From: an uncultured Sphaerochaeta sp.
GTDB lineage: Bacteria > Spirochaetota > Spirochaetia > Sphaerochaetales > Sphaerochaetaceae
Direction: 5' to 3'
NCBI RefSeq assembly: GCF_963677075.1
Contig: NZ_OY781873.1
Location: forward strand, 2,319,715 to 2,383,714
Length of the DNA: 64,000 nt
Below are positions 33,479-42,057 of the stretch, piece after piece. A program made the translations under genes and the position numbers. Below the pieces are notes generated by a model. It was not told where the DNA came from. It did no database searches and saw nothing but the letters and a program-made list of their open reading frames with translations. Within the stretch, counting starts at the first letter, position 1, and each line of letters opens with the position of its first letter.

Positions 33479-35464
33479 CTACGGCTTGATGTGGCAGAAG
33501 TAGTAGTGATCCTCGGAGAGGCGCACCATGGGGGGATACTCCTTCTCGCAAATCTCACCTACCTGCTTGTGACATCGACCGGCAAATGGACACCCCTTTA
33601 CCTTCTTGGCAGGGTCTGGAAGCATTCCTTCCAGCTCAATAATCTCCTTCTGCTTGGTCGGGTCTACCTCAGGAACCGATGAGAGCAGTGCCTCGGTATA
33701 GGGGTGGTGGGAGTTTTCCATCACCTCATCCCGCTTACCATACTCAGCAATCTTTCCTGCATACATGACCATGATGTAATCACTGAGGTAGTTGATGACA
33801 TTCAGGTCATGGGAGATGAACACGTAAGCAACATGCGTATCCACCTGTAGGTCATTGAGTAGGTTGAGTACCGATGCCTGGACAGAGACATCTAGAGCAC
33901 TGGTTGGCTCGTCACAGACGATCAGGTTTGGAGAGATGGACAGTGAGCGGGCAATTGCCACTCGCTGTTGCTCTCCTCCACTGAGCTGACGGGGTTTCTT
34001 CTCCAAATATTCCTTCCCCAAGTCAACCTTCCTGAGAATATCGATGATCTTCTCACGCCGTTCATTCGGATCATTGATGTTTGCAAGCTTCTGCATGGTT
34101 CGACCAATGATCTTCTCGACAGTATGGGATGGGTTAAGACTTCGACCAGGATTCTGGAAGATAAGCTGAATGTTCTTCAGCGTCTCTTTGTCCCGCTTGT
34201 TCCAACCAATGGAAATATCGGTATCACCAAAGAGAATCCTACCCTTGGATGGCGGGAACAAACCACTGACCATATGTCCGGTAGTAGATTTACCACACCC
34301 TGACTCACCCACTATTCCAAGAATTGAATGAGGCTTGACTGAAAACTCAATGCCATTTACCGCATATACTTTTCGTCTGCTGCCATAACTCTTATGTAGG
34401 TTCTCAACCTTCAGCAGATCTCGTTCACTGTCAAAATCAGGATCATCCTTACGTGGAGTCGGTGTAAGACGCACATGGATTGTATCAGGGATATCCTCTG
34501 CATATGCACGGTCACATGCCGCATAATGATTTTCACCAATTTTCTTGGTTCCATATTCACTGATACAAGTATCATTTTTCTTGTCACATCGGTCAGCGAA
34601 CGGACAACCGCCTTCATTCGCACCACGTTTCCTTACATAGCCTGGGATGGTATTCAGTTTTGTCTTCTCTTTCACAACACCACCACGGGGCATACAGTTG
34701 ATCAAGGCACGGGTGTATGGATGTACGGGATTCTCAAAGATTTGTTGTTTGGGACCACTCTCAACAATCTCTCCGCTGTACATAACCACGATGTTCTCCG
34801 CAACTTTATTGATAACACCAATATCGTGTGAGATGTACATCATTGACATGTTCAACTTATCCCTGAGTTCTGCAATGGAATCTAGGATGACAGCCTCTGT
34901 GGTAACATCCAAGGCGGTCGTCGGTTCATCAAGTATCATAAGGTCCGGCTTGCAGAGCAATGCCATCGCAATACAGATCCTTTGCTGGATACCTCCACTG
35001 ACCTGATGAGGATACCTTCTTACAATGCTCTTTGGATCCCCGAGATTCATCATCTCCAAGGCTTCAATCGTTGCTTTCCTTGCCTGTGCCTTGTTCAGTT
35101 TCTGGTGGTGCATCCCCACCTCATCCAGCTGAAATCCTATGGTAAGGGATGGATTGAGAGAGGAGTATGGGTTCTGGAATACCATGGCAATTCTATTACC
35201 ACGCACCGATTCCATCTCTTTTTCCGATTTCTCAAGCAAATTATCACCCTTGAAACGGACGGCTCCCTCAACTTCTGCATTACTGGCAAGATAGCGCATG
35301 ACCGTGAACGAAAGCGTACTCTTACCACAACCTGATTCACCGATGATACCGATCGATTCATTGTATCCCAGATTCAGGGATACATTATTGACCGCCGAGA
35401 AGGTTCCATCAAAGGTGCTGAATCGTACATGGAGGTTTTCAATTTCTAAAATATTATCGTTCAT
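33479..35464 (-). CDS. Fused oligopeptide ABC transporter ATP-binding protein (DppD-DppF type)
   Basis: The protein is 661 residues with two complete ATPase halves. The first (about 1-330) has Walker A GESGCGKST, signature VSGGIQQR, Walker B LMILDEP and a C-terminal oligopeptide-type tail with cysteines (GGCPFADRCDKKNDTC). The second (about 345-661) has GESGCGKST, LSGGEQQR, LIVCDEP and a matching tail (GCPFAGRCHKQVGEIC). Both would bind ATP, and the tails probably bind an iron-sulfur cluster, as in this family. The natural DppD+DppF fusion serves the two permeases upstream. It overlaps the dppC-like gene by 11 bases. Confidence 0.95.
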   Translation of the reverse strand: MNDNILEIENLHVRFSTFDGTFSAVNNVSLNLGYNESIGIIGESGCGKSTLSFTVMRYLASNAEVEGAVRFKGDNLLEKSEKEMESVRGNRIAMVFQNPYSSLNPSLTIGFQLDEVGMHHQKLNKAQARKATIEALEMMNLGDPKSIVRRYPHQVSGGIQQRICIAMALLCKPDLMILDEPTTALDVTTEAVILDSIAELRDKLNMSMMYISHDIGVINKVAENIVVMYSGEIVESGPKQQIFENPVHPYTRALINCMPRGGVVKEKTKLNTIPGYVRKRGANEGGCPFADRCDKKNDTCISEYGTKKIGENHYAACDRAYAEDIPDTIHVRLTPTPRKDDPDFDSERDLLKVENLHKSYGSRRKVYAVNGIEFSVKPHSILGIVGESGCGKSTTGHMVSGLFPPSKGRILFGDTDISIGWNKRDKETLKNIQLIFQNPGRSLNPSHTVEKIIGRTMQKLANINDPNERREKIIDILRKVDLGKEYLEKKPRQLSGGEQQRVAIARSLSISPNLIVCDEPTSALDVSVQASVLNLLNDLQVDTHVAYVFISHDLNVINYLSDYIMVMYAGKIAEYGKRDEVMENSHHPYTEALLSSVPEVDPTKQKEIIELEGMLPDPAKKVKGCPFAGRCHKQVGEICEKEYPPMVRLSEDHYYFCHIKP

Positions 35465-36284
35465 GTATCAATACCTTACTGACAAAGTCAGAGAAAATAG
35501 AGATGGCAATCACTAAGGAAGCGATAGCCAAGGCTGGAAACAGGACCGCCCAAGGCGCTTGTGCAATGATCGGCTTGTTCTCGATAACCATCATACCCCA
35601 GTCAGGGGTGGGAGGCTGCAATCCAACTCCCAAAAACCCGAGGGAGGCAACCATCATAATTGAATACGCAAATCGTGCAGTCGCTTCAACGATGATGGGT
35701 CCCATGGTATTGGGAAGTATCTCAACAAACATGATGTACAGATGGTTCTCACCACGAATACGAGCAGCAGAGACATACTCTTGGCTCTTTTCCGTCAAAA
35801 GCACTCCACGGGAGACACGTGCCGTAGCAGGTACGAACGCAATGGATACAATGATTGTCAAGCTCGCAATACTGGAGTCTCCAAGAATACCAAGGATAAC
35901 CATGGACAATACCAAGGGAGGAATGGCCATAAGAATATCCATTGCACGAAGGAACGCGGTATCAAGCTTCCCTCCAAAGTACCCTGCTGAAAAACCAAGT
36001 AAGATACCCACCAATGTGGAAAATATGGAGGTCAGTAGTGCTACGGTAAGGATTGATCGACTGCCATAGACAATTCTCGCAAGAATATCCCGGCCAAGCC
36101 CATCGGTGCCCAACACATGACCATATTCACCAGGGGAGGCCATCTGATTCTCAGAATCCATCGCAGTATGCGTGAAGGGAATCATGGAGGGGCCTACTGC
36201 AGCGGCTATCAACCAGAACAAGATAATTGCAATACCAACCATGGCCAATGGACTTTTTTTCAATTGATAGAAGAAATACTTCAT
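35454..36284 (-). CDS. Peptide ABC transporter permease (DppC type)
   Basis: This 276-residue protein has six membrane segments. An N-terminal OppC-like segment (KSPLAMVGIAIILFWLIAAAVGP) is followed by HVLGTDGLGRDILARIVYGSRSI, the standard DppC motif. The EAA loop lies at about 180-205 (AARIRGENHLYIMFVEILPNTMGPIIVE). It overlaps both the DppB-type gene (4 bases) and the ATPase gene. It forms the import channel with DppB. Confidence 0.94.
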   Translation of the reverse strand: MKYFFYQLKKSPLAMVGIAIILFWLIAAAVGPSMIPFTHTAMDSENQMASPGEYGHVLGTDGLGRDILARIVYGSRSILTVALLTSIFSTLVGILLGFSAGYFGGKLDTAFLRAMDILMAIPPLVLSMVILGILGDSSIASLTIIVSIAFVPATARVSRGVLLTEKSQEYVSAARIRGENHLYIMFVEILPNTMGPIIVEATARFAYSIMMVASLGFLGVGLQPPTPDWGMMVIENKPIIAQAPWAVLFPALAIASLVIAISIFSDFVSKVLIHER

Positions 36285-37249
36285 TTCTGGCCTCCTTGGT
36301 ATCTGATCCTCGGGTTGAGATAGCTATACATAATGTCGGTAATCATCGTAGAGAGTGAGTAGATGACGGTTATCAAGAGTACACAGGCCTCAATAAGCGG
36401 CACATCGCGTGTCTTGATTCCTGTCATCAACAATGAGCCCATCCCTGGGAATCCAAAGAGTGTCTCAACTACGACAAGACCACCAAACAACCAACCCATA
36501 TTCATACCAATAATGGTAATGGTGGGAAGCATTGCATTTTTCAATGCGTGTCGGAAAATGACATACTTGCGCGGCATACCTTTCAAGGTAGCTGCCCTGA
36601 TGTAGTCAGAATTCATTACGGTGATCATGGAAGAACGTTGCATTCTCGAGATATATCCAAACATAACAAACGTAATGGATAATGCAGGGAGAATTACAAT
36701 GTTCAGGTTCTGCCAAATGCTTTCCCCGATGGGAATGACGCTGACAATGGGAAACCAGTCCAACTGAACAGCAAAGACGGTAATAAGAATAACACCGGAA
36801 ACAAACTCAGGGAGGGCCATCGTCGCCAAACCAAAGAAAGAAATGATGGAGTCTGTCGGTTTTTTCTCTTTTACCCCGGCCAATACCCCAAAGAAGATAG
36901 ATAGTGGAACAAAAATGATGAAGGCAGTCATAGCTAATATTACTGAATGGCCGACCTTCCTCCAAAGTATGGAATTGATCGAAACACCCTTCATATAAAT
37001 GGATTCACCTAAATCACCGACCGCGACACCTTTGATCCATCTTCCATAGCGTTCCAGCAAGGGATCATTGAGCCCCCTTGCCTCACGAAGGGAAGCTACG
37101 GCCTCCTCTGTAGCACTCTGGCCCAGAATCATCTGTGCGACATCACCTGGCATGATTTCAACAAGCAAAAAGATGATGAACGACATGACGACCAGGGTCG
37201 CAAGTAGCGACCCCAGACGACGAAGAAACATTTGCATCAATCTCTTCAT
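36281..37249 (-). CDS. Peptide ABC transporter permease (DppB type)
   Basis: This 322-residue protein has six membrane segments. The N-terminus LRRLGSLLATLVVMSFIIFLLVEIMPGD is the standard start of the DppB/OppB family. The EAA loop (AATLKGMPRKYVIFRHALKNAMLPTITIIG) and the ending LFGFPGMGSLL...YLNPRIRYQGG agree. It overlaps the binding-protein gene by 4 bases. Confidence 0.94.
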   Translation of the reverse strand: MKRLMQMFLRRLGSLLATLVVMSFIIFLLVEIMPGDVAQMILGQSATEEAVASLREARGLNDPLLERYGRWIKGVAVGDLGESIYMKGVSINSILWRKVGHSVILAMTAFIIFVPLSIFFGVLAGVKEKKPTDSIISFFGLATMALPEFVSGVILITVFAVQLDWFPIVSVIPIGESIWQNLNIVILPALSITFVMFGYISRMQRSSMITVMNSDYIRAATLKGMPRKYVIFRHALKNAMLPTITIIGMNMGWLFGGLVVVETLFGFPGMGSLLMTGIKTRDVPLIEACVLLITVIYSLSTMITDIMYSYLNPRIRYQGGQK

Positions 37250-38751
37250 AGAATATCCATGTACTTATATTGTGGAAGCATGGTAATCGGCTGCCGGTAA
37301 CCAACAACACTGTCATTGATCGCCACCAGATACGGAACCTGTACATTGATCAGAGGACCATTATCATAGAACCATTCCTGTAGCTCATGGTAGTAGCTCA
37401 TGCGCTGATCAGGATCTGCCTCACCGGAAATCTTTTCGATTAGATCGTTGAGAGCAGGTGCATCCAGATGGGACTCATTCCAAGGACCACCGCCCTTGAA
37501 GGCAAGTCCGAGCAACATGGATGGGTCAATACGACCACCCCAACCGGTGAGGGAGATGGGAACATTCAACCAGTACTGTGAGAGGTAGACGTCACGGGTA
37601 TATCCCTTCAGCTCAATATCGAATCCAGCCTCAGCAGCCAATTCCTTGACCGTCTGGCTAAGCTCCTTACCAAATGGGTGGTCAGAAGCGTAGTAGAGTT
37701 CAGTGCTCAAGCCATTAGGATAGCCAGCATCTGCAAGCAATTCCTTTGCCTTTGCAATGTTTCTCTCACGCAAGGGAATCTCTTTGTACTCAGCCAAGGC
37801 ATTCATGATCGGGGTCTCATTATAGTAGACACCATTGCCCAATTCCATTTTGGCGGTACTGCGGGCAATTACCTCAGGGTCCATGGCATACTTGAAAGCC
37901 AATCGAACACGGTTGTCATCAAAAGGAGCCTCATCTACGCGCATGGAGATAAATCTCTGTTCCTGATAGGGAGAGATAACGGAAATGCCATCAACACCAT
38001 CAAGACGCTGCTTGATCTCAGGGGTGATGAAGGGAACTACATCTACACGATCAGATTCAAGCATGGAGATACTGGCATCAATATCGCCTACAAAGTAAAT
38101 GGCGATCTGGTCAACCTTTGGAAGTCCTTCTGCCCAATAGTTAGGATTCTTCTCAAGCAGTGCTGATTCCTTGGGAACCAACTGACTCATCATGAATGGA
38201 CCGGTGCCCATTGGCTTGGTTTCACCATAGGAGTCATAGTCATACTCGCTGGAGAGGATTGCCATACTGTAGTCGGTCATCTGATATACAAATGTTGGGC
38301 GAGGTTCTTTGAGCGTTACCTCAACCGTGTAATCATCAACTACACGTACAGATTCCATGACCTCGAAGTCAGACTTCTTCAAGTGTCCAAGATCAGGATC
38401 CTGAGTTCTTTCGAGTGTGAATTTTACATCCTCAGCGGTAAAATCAGAACCATTGTGGAACTTGACACCCTCTCTCAGCTTGAAGGTCCATACCTTACCA
38501 GCGTCGGTTTCCCAGCTTGTAGCAAGCACAGGATCAAGTTCACCGGTTTCTGCATTGATCTCCATCAGATACTCATAGATGGATGAGTTCATGGAGAATA
38601 CCTGACCATCCCAAACACCCGGGGTAATCAATCCAGGAACTTGGTCTGCCACACGAATCTGTTTAACAGGAGCTGCTTTCTCAGCGTCTCCTCCTGCAAA
38701 TACCATCATGGGTATCGCAAGCAAAAGTACTAGTAATAATGTACGTCGCAT
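37246..38751 (-). CDS. Peptide-type ABC transporter substrate-binding protein (family 5)
   Basis: This 501-residue protein has a GAGGAGG ribosome site. The signal peptide (MRRTLLLVLLLAIPMMVFA) ends at GGDAEKAAP and lacks a lipobox cysteine. The family 5 pattern is clear: WTFKLREGVKFHNGSDFTAEDVKFTLER, YTVEVTLKEPRP, GTGPFMMSQLVPKESALLEKNPNYW and AFKYAMDPEVIARS. It is the first gene of the operon. The cargo could be di- or oligopeptides or another small compound (family 5 also binds sugars and nickel chelates), and the sequence does not decide it. Confidence 0.93.
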   Translation of the reverse strand: MRRTLLLVLLLAIPMMVFAGGDAEKAAPVKQIRVADQVPGLITPGVWDGQVFSMNSSIYEYLMEINAETGELDPVLATSWETDAGKVWTFKLREGVKFHNGSDFTAEDVKFTLERTQDPDLGHLKKSDFEVMESVRVVDDYTVEVTLKEPRPTFVYQMTDYSMAILSSEYDYDSYGETKPMGTGPFMMSQLVPKESALLEKNPNYWAEGLPKVDQIAIYFVGDIDASISMLESDRVDVVPFITPEIKQRLDGVDGISVISPYQEQRFISMRVDEAPFDDNRVRLAFKYAMDPEVIARSTAKMELGNGVYYNETPIMNALAEYKEIPLRERNIAKAKELLADAGYPNGLSTELYYASDHPFGKELSQTVKELAAEAGFDIELKGYTRDVYLSQYWLNVPISLTGWGGRIDPSMLLGLAFKGGGPWNESHLDAPALNDLIEKISGEADPDQRMSYYHELQEWFYDNGPLINVQVPYLVAINDSVVGYRQPITMLPQYKYMDIL

Positions 38752-38909
38752 AATTCCTCCTCAAAGTTGTTTGAATCTAGACGTTTTCTTGTCGGAAGTT
38801 CCCACATTAGGAACCATTTTTCACAATCGTACAGGACGTTAGTGCAACCAATGCACATAACATAGTGTGTGTAATTCCTGTATCCGACAACTCTATTAAA
38901 CTATTAAAG

Positions 38910-38939
38910 TTGGCACTTTGTCAAGAAACATGCTATAAT
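38910..38939 (+). promoter_or_regulatory. Strong sigma-70 promoter reading towards the exported protein
   Basis: TTGGCA (38910-38915), an 18-base spacer and a perfect TATAAT (38934-38939). Transcription would start near 38946, leaving an untranslated leader of about 240 bases before the gene at 39190. Confidence 0.65.
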
Positions 38940-39091
38940 TACTTGCTATTAGCAATCTTTTACCTTATCCAATCCTTTGCAATCCCTCTCCAGCTAACAT
39001 GTTATCATGACATCCCTCTTCTATGAACAAATTTTTTTTGTGCACATTTTCTGTGTTTTCGTGTGAATATCAAAAAAGAATAAAGATTTCA

Positions 39092-39116
39092 AGAAAAATC
39101 AGTTTTTGATTTTTCT
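39092..39116 (+). terminator. AT-rich hairpin in the leader (attenuator candidate)
   Basis: A perfect 10-bp stem AGAAAAATCA/TGATTTTTCT with a 5-base GTTTT loop; the 3' arm itself contains a run of T. It sits between the promoter and the start codon, so it could end a short leader RNA of about 170 bases. The stem is weak, so this is tentative. Confidence 0.35.
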
Positions 39117-39189
39117 AGACATATTTATGATTCAATGATACGTTCTTAATAGGATCACACCATTGGAATACTAAGAAAGGAGAGACAAC

Positions 39190-40422
39190 ATGAGAAAAAT
39201 CACGATGTTTGTGAGCATACTGTGCCTGACAACACTGCTCTTTGGGGTTGGAATCAATGAAGGACAGTTTGCCGATCAAAGCAATCCTGAATACCTCGAG
39301 CACTATTTTGGGATCACACTTCCCAGCAATTCGGTTGAAATTGCATCCTTTGAGAAGGCACTCAACCAACTGAGCGGAACAGTGATAGAAATCAATGAGC
39401 AGGATGACATCTTCAAAGCACTGGTGGCTGCCGCTGACCTCACTGAACTGGCCTTGACCTACAGTACAGAGAAGGCATTGAGCAGACTTGCCTTCCACGG
39501 AGTAATGAGCAAAGTACCCCAGAATGTACTACCCTATCTTGCATGTGCCCTGGATGCATCATTGCTTCCCCCTTCTGTTGCCGAGGAAATCATGGGAACA
39601 TCATCACTTGACAGCATAACTGCTGCAAATCTGCTGATGAGCATTGCCAATGCAAACGGCGTAAGTAGAAACTATATCGGCAATATACAGGATAGCGATA
39701 TCCTTATGCGAATTTCCAACGCTTTTGACAGCTATACCCTCTTCTCCGACAACAATCTGGATGCAATCGGTGCTGAAGCGGTGCAGAGAAAGGCTTCCAC
39801 CGGATACAACTTGAAGAGGGATGCTGATGATGCACAATTCCTTTCATCCCGTACCATCCAGTATGGCCATAGCGATGAGACCCACCTGAAACAGCTTGTT
39901 GTTCTTCTTGCCAGTGAAGGAATGAATGCCAAACTGCAGATAGAACCAAAAGTCTCCATCTATGAATACCTGCTTGACTGGGGTCCAGTACCTGAACCAA
40001 GTCCCTACTACATGGTTCTGGAAAATAGTGAAGATTTCTATCTTGCCTATGCAGTTGAGTATGACGCAAAATTCGAGTTCGAAAAGGAAGAAGATCTATT
40101 GAAATTCGACCAAATCATCAACACCTATGCAAAGAAAAATGACAAGAATCAAGCAAAGGGCAGCAACGTGGCATTGCTCCAAGGTGCTTGGTGGCAACCA
40201 CTGTACAGCACAACGTTCAATGCCGCCCCCCAGGCATACCAGGAAATCGTCGACTGTATCCTAATGGAGGACGGATATTCCATCCACCCCTTCTCCCTGC
40301 TTGAGAACAAGCACAACCTTATCAATACACTGGAAGACCTGAGTGGATTGGAAGTACAGGAGAAAGCACTATTCGTAAATAATGCTTTCTACCGCTATCT
40401 AACCGGTGCAGATTACCAGTAA
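39190..40422 (+). CDS. Exported protein of unknown function
   Basis: The protein is 410 residues. AAAGGAGA precedes the start. The N-terminus (MRKITMFVSILCLTTLLFGVG) is a signal peptide without an obvious lipobox in the usual position. The rest is acidic, soluble and rich in helices, with an alternation of hydrophobic helices (IFKALVAAADLTELALTYSTEKAL; SITAANLLMSIANANGVS). The C-terminal third (YYMVLENSEDFYLAYAVEYDAKFEFEKEEDLLKFDQIIN) may be a separate domain. I do not recognise a family. It has its own strong promoter and is closed by a hairpin. It is probably periplasmic and well expressed. Confidence 0.75.
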   Translation: MRKITMFVSILCLTTLLFGVGINEGQFADQSNPEYLEHYFGITLPSNSVEIASFEKALNQLSGTVIEINEQDDIFKALVAAADLTELALTYSTEKALSRLAFHGVMSKVPQNVLPYLACALDASLLPPSVAEEIMGTSSLDSITAANLLMSIANANGVSRNYIGNIQDSDILMRISNAFDSYTLFSDNNLDAIGAEAVQRKASTGYNLKRDADDAQFLSSRTIQYGHSDETHLKQLVVLLASEGMNAKLQIEPKVSIYEYLLDWGPVPEPSPYYMVLENSEDFYLAYAVEYDAKFEFEKEEDLLKFDQIINTYAKKNDKNQAKGSNVALLQGAWWQPLYSTTFNAAPQAYQEIVDCILMEDGYSIHPFSLLENKHNLINTLEDLSGLEVQEKALFVNNAFYRYLTGADYQ

Positions 40423-40436
40423 GATACCATAAGTTG

Positions 40437-40465
40437 GATAGGCAGCCGCCTAAGGGCTGCCTATC
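40437..40465 (+). terminator. Hairpin terminator after the exported protein
   Basis: A perfect 11-bp stem GATAGGCAGCC with its complement, a 7-base loop, then TTTAC. The T-tract is short, so some read-through into the DeoR-led operon is possible. Confidence 0.6.
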
Positions 40466-40499
40466 TTTACAGAACTGAGATCAGATGGAGGTCACTGTT

Positions 40500-41249
40500 A
40501 TGATTCCCTACGTACGTCAGAACCAGATCTATTCATATATTAAAATGAAGCAGATTGCCTACATTGAAGAGTTGCTGGAATTGACAAACGTCTCTCTTCC
40601 AACCGTTCGTCGTGATCTCAAGAAACTGGAAGAAGAAGGAAAGATTATTCTTCTCAATGGCGGCGGGGTAAGGCCAAATGAAGAAGCCGAACACTCGGTA
40701 GTAGCCAGGCTGGAGGTTAATTCTGAAGAGAAATACCTAATCTGCAGTAAAGCTGCAAAATCGCTTGAGAACAATGAATTCATATATCTCGGCCCGGGTA
40801 CTACGGAAAACTACCTCATTGGCTTTCTGGCAGGCAAGCATTGCACTGTGGTTACCAATGGTATTTTCCATCTTCCGAAACTATTGGAGTACAAGATCAA
40901 GACGATTGTTATCGGAGGAGCCCTCGATCATAGCTATGGGATTACCCATGGTCCTGAGGTATATGGAAACATTGATACAATGAATTTCAGTACATGCATC
41001 ATCGGTGCAAGTGCAATCACGAAGGGGGGAGTTTCCTCCTTTGACCATGATGTTTCAGTCATCAACCAACTCGTGCTTAGTCGTTCAAAGAAACGTATCC
41101 TGATTGCAGATTCCACCAAGTTCTCTGCTTTCAGTCATCACGAATTTGCAAAGGTTGAAGACTTCGACTGTATCATTACTACAGAAAAAGCCGGGATAAA
41201 AGAGTCTGACATGAAGAATCTTGTCATTGCTCATCCCTCGGATTTATAA
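40500..41249 (+). CDS. DeoR/GlpR-family transcriptional regulator
   Basis: The protein is 249 residues from ATG 40500, which has GGAGG eight bases upstream; a start at 40485 would overlap that site. The N-terminal winged helix-turn-helix is typical (QNQIYSYIKMKQIAYIEELLELT, then VSLPTVRRDLKKLEEEGKI and LNGGGVR). The C-terminal sugar-phosphate sensor domain shows YLGPGTTENYLIGFLAGKHCTVVTNG and IADSTKFS. DeoR proteins respond to phosphorylated sugars. As first gene of the salvage operon, it probably senses a ribose-1-phosphate-like intermediate and represses the operon. Its own promoter is not clear in the 77-base gap upstream. Confidence 0.9.
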   Translation: MIPYVRQNQIYSYIKMKQIAYIEELLELTNVSLPTVRRDLKKLEEEGKIILLNGGGVRPNEEAEHSVVARLEVNSEEKYLICSKAAKSLENNEFIYLGPGTTENYLIGFLAGKHCTVVTNGIFHLPKLLEYKIKTIVIGGALDHSYGITHGPEVYGNIDTMNFSTCIIGASAITKGGVSSFDHDVSVINQLVLSRSKKRILIADSTKFSAFSHHEFAKVEDFDCIITTEKAGIKESDMKNLVIAHPSDL

Positions 41250-41259
41250 AGGAACTACC

Positions 41260-42042
41260 ATGCAGTATTGTAGAAAAGCTATCATTGGAGGAACCGGGGT
41301 CGGCTCACTAGCCAACTTGAAAGGGCCTTTTATTATAGAAACAACGTATGGGAATGTAGAGACGTACCGTTTTACTCTTGCTGAGGAAGAGATTCTTTTC
41401 CTTCCCCGGCATGGAAAAGCTCATAATACACCGCCCCATGCCATCAATTACCGAGCCCAGATGAAGGCACTCCAGCAGGAGGGAATTACCCATATATTTG
41501 CGTTGCTCACCAGTGGGTCGATGGATGAATCAATCCATGAAGGATCACTGGTTGTTATTGAGGACTTTCTCGATTTCACCACTGGTCGCAACAAGACCTT
41601 TTTTGATGGGCATGACAACAAGGTAGCCCATGTTGATATGAGTGACCCTTATTGCCAAAATCTGAGGTCGCTGTTCGTAGAAACAGCAGAGGAAACTGGC
41701 ATACCTATCCATACCCAAGGTGTATACGTCTGTACGGAAGGTCCCCGATTTGAGGGTAAAACAGAAATTGCCATGTTCCAAACATGTGGAGGCACCTTGG
41801 TAGGCATGACAGGCATTCCAGAAATGTTCCTGGCAAAAGAGCTGGGAATGTGCTATGCCGCTATCGGCCTTATCTCAAACATGGCTTGTGGTTTGAAAGG
41901 TGAGAATCTTGCACACATCGACCACGGACAAAGGATTTCCCAAGCAAAGGAGTCTGCCTTGCAGATCATCAGCAATATTTTTACGACAAAGCCATTGACC
42001 AAAGACCATTGTGACTGCTCCAATGCAGTCCTTCATCTATAA
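41260..42042 (+). CDS. mtnP: MTAP/PNP-family nucleoside phosphorylase
   Basis: The protein is 260 residues from ATG 41260 (AAAGGA six bases upstream). It has the family II phosphorylase pattern: IIGGTGVGSL, LPRHGKAHNTPPHAINYRA (phosphate site), TEGPRFEGKTEIAMF, and GMTGIPEMFLAKELG. It splits a purine nucleoside with phosphate to base plus (methylthio)ribose-1-phosphate. Where adenine-specific MTA phosphorylases have ATDYDCW, this protein has LISNMACG. An Asn there is the 6-oxopurine signature, so inosine or methylthioinosine is a likely substrate. It follows the DeoR gene by 10 bases and precedes an mtnA-like gene. Confidence 0.9.
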   Translation: MQYCRKAIIGGTGVGSLANLKGPFIIETTYGNVETYRFTLAEEEILFLPRHGKAHNTPPHAINYRAQMKALQQEGITHIFALLTSGSMDESIHEGSLVVIEDFLDFTTGRNKTFFDGHDNKVAHVDMSDPYCQNLRSLFVETAEETGIPIHTQGVYVCTEGPRFEGKTEIAMFQTCGGTLVGMTGIPEMFLAKELGMCYAAIGLISNMACGLKGENLAHIDHGQRISQAKESALQIISNIFTTKPLTKDHCDCSNAVLHL

Positions 42043-42057
42043 TAATAGGAGAATTAC

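Larger units (their letters stand above)
38752..39189. other. 438-bp divergent intergenic region
   Basis: This AT-rich gap lies between the divergent peptide-binding protein and an orphan exported protein. It holds a strong plus-strand promoter (38910-38939), small palindromes near the predicted start site (TTGCTATTAGCAA at about 38942-38954) and an AT-rich hairpin at 39092-39116. A GTTCC-n7-GGAAC repeat lies on the operon side at about 38798-38814. No open frame of useful length was seen, and no riboswitch class was recognised. Confidence 0.6.

Noticed and set aside
38946..39189. Known riboswitch (SAM, purine, TPP) in the long leader
   Set aside because: No conserved core sequences of these classes could be recognised.
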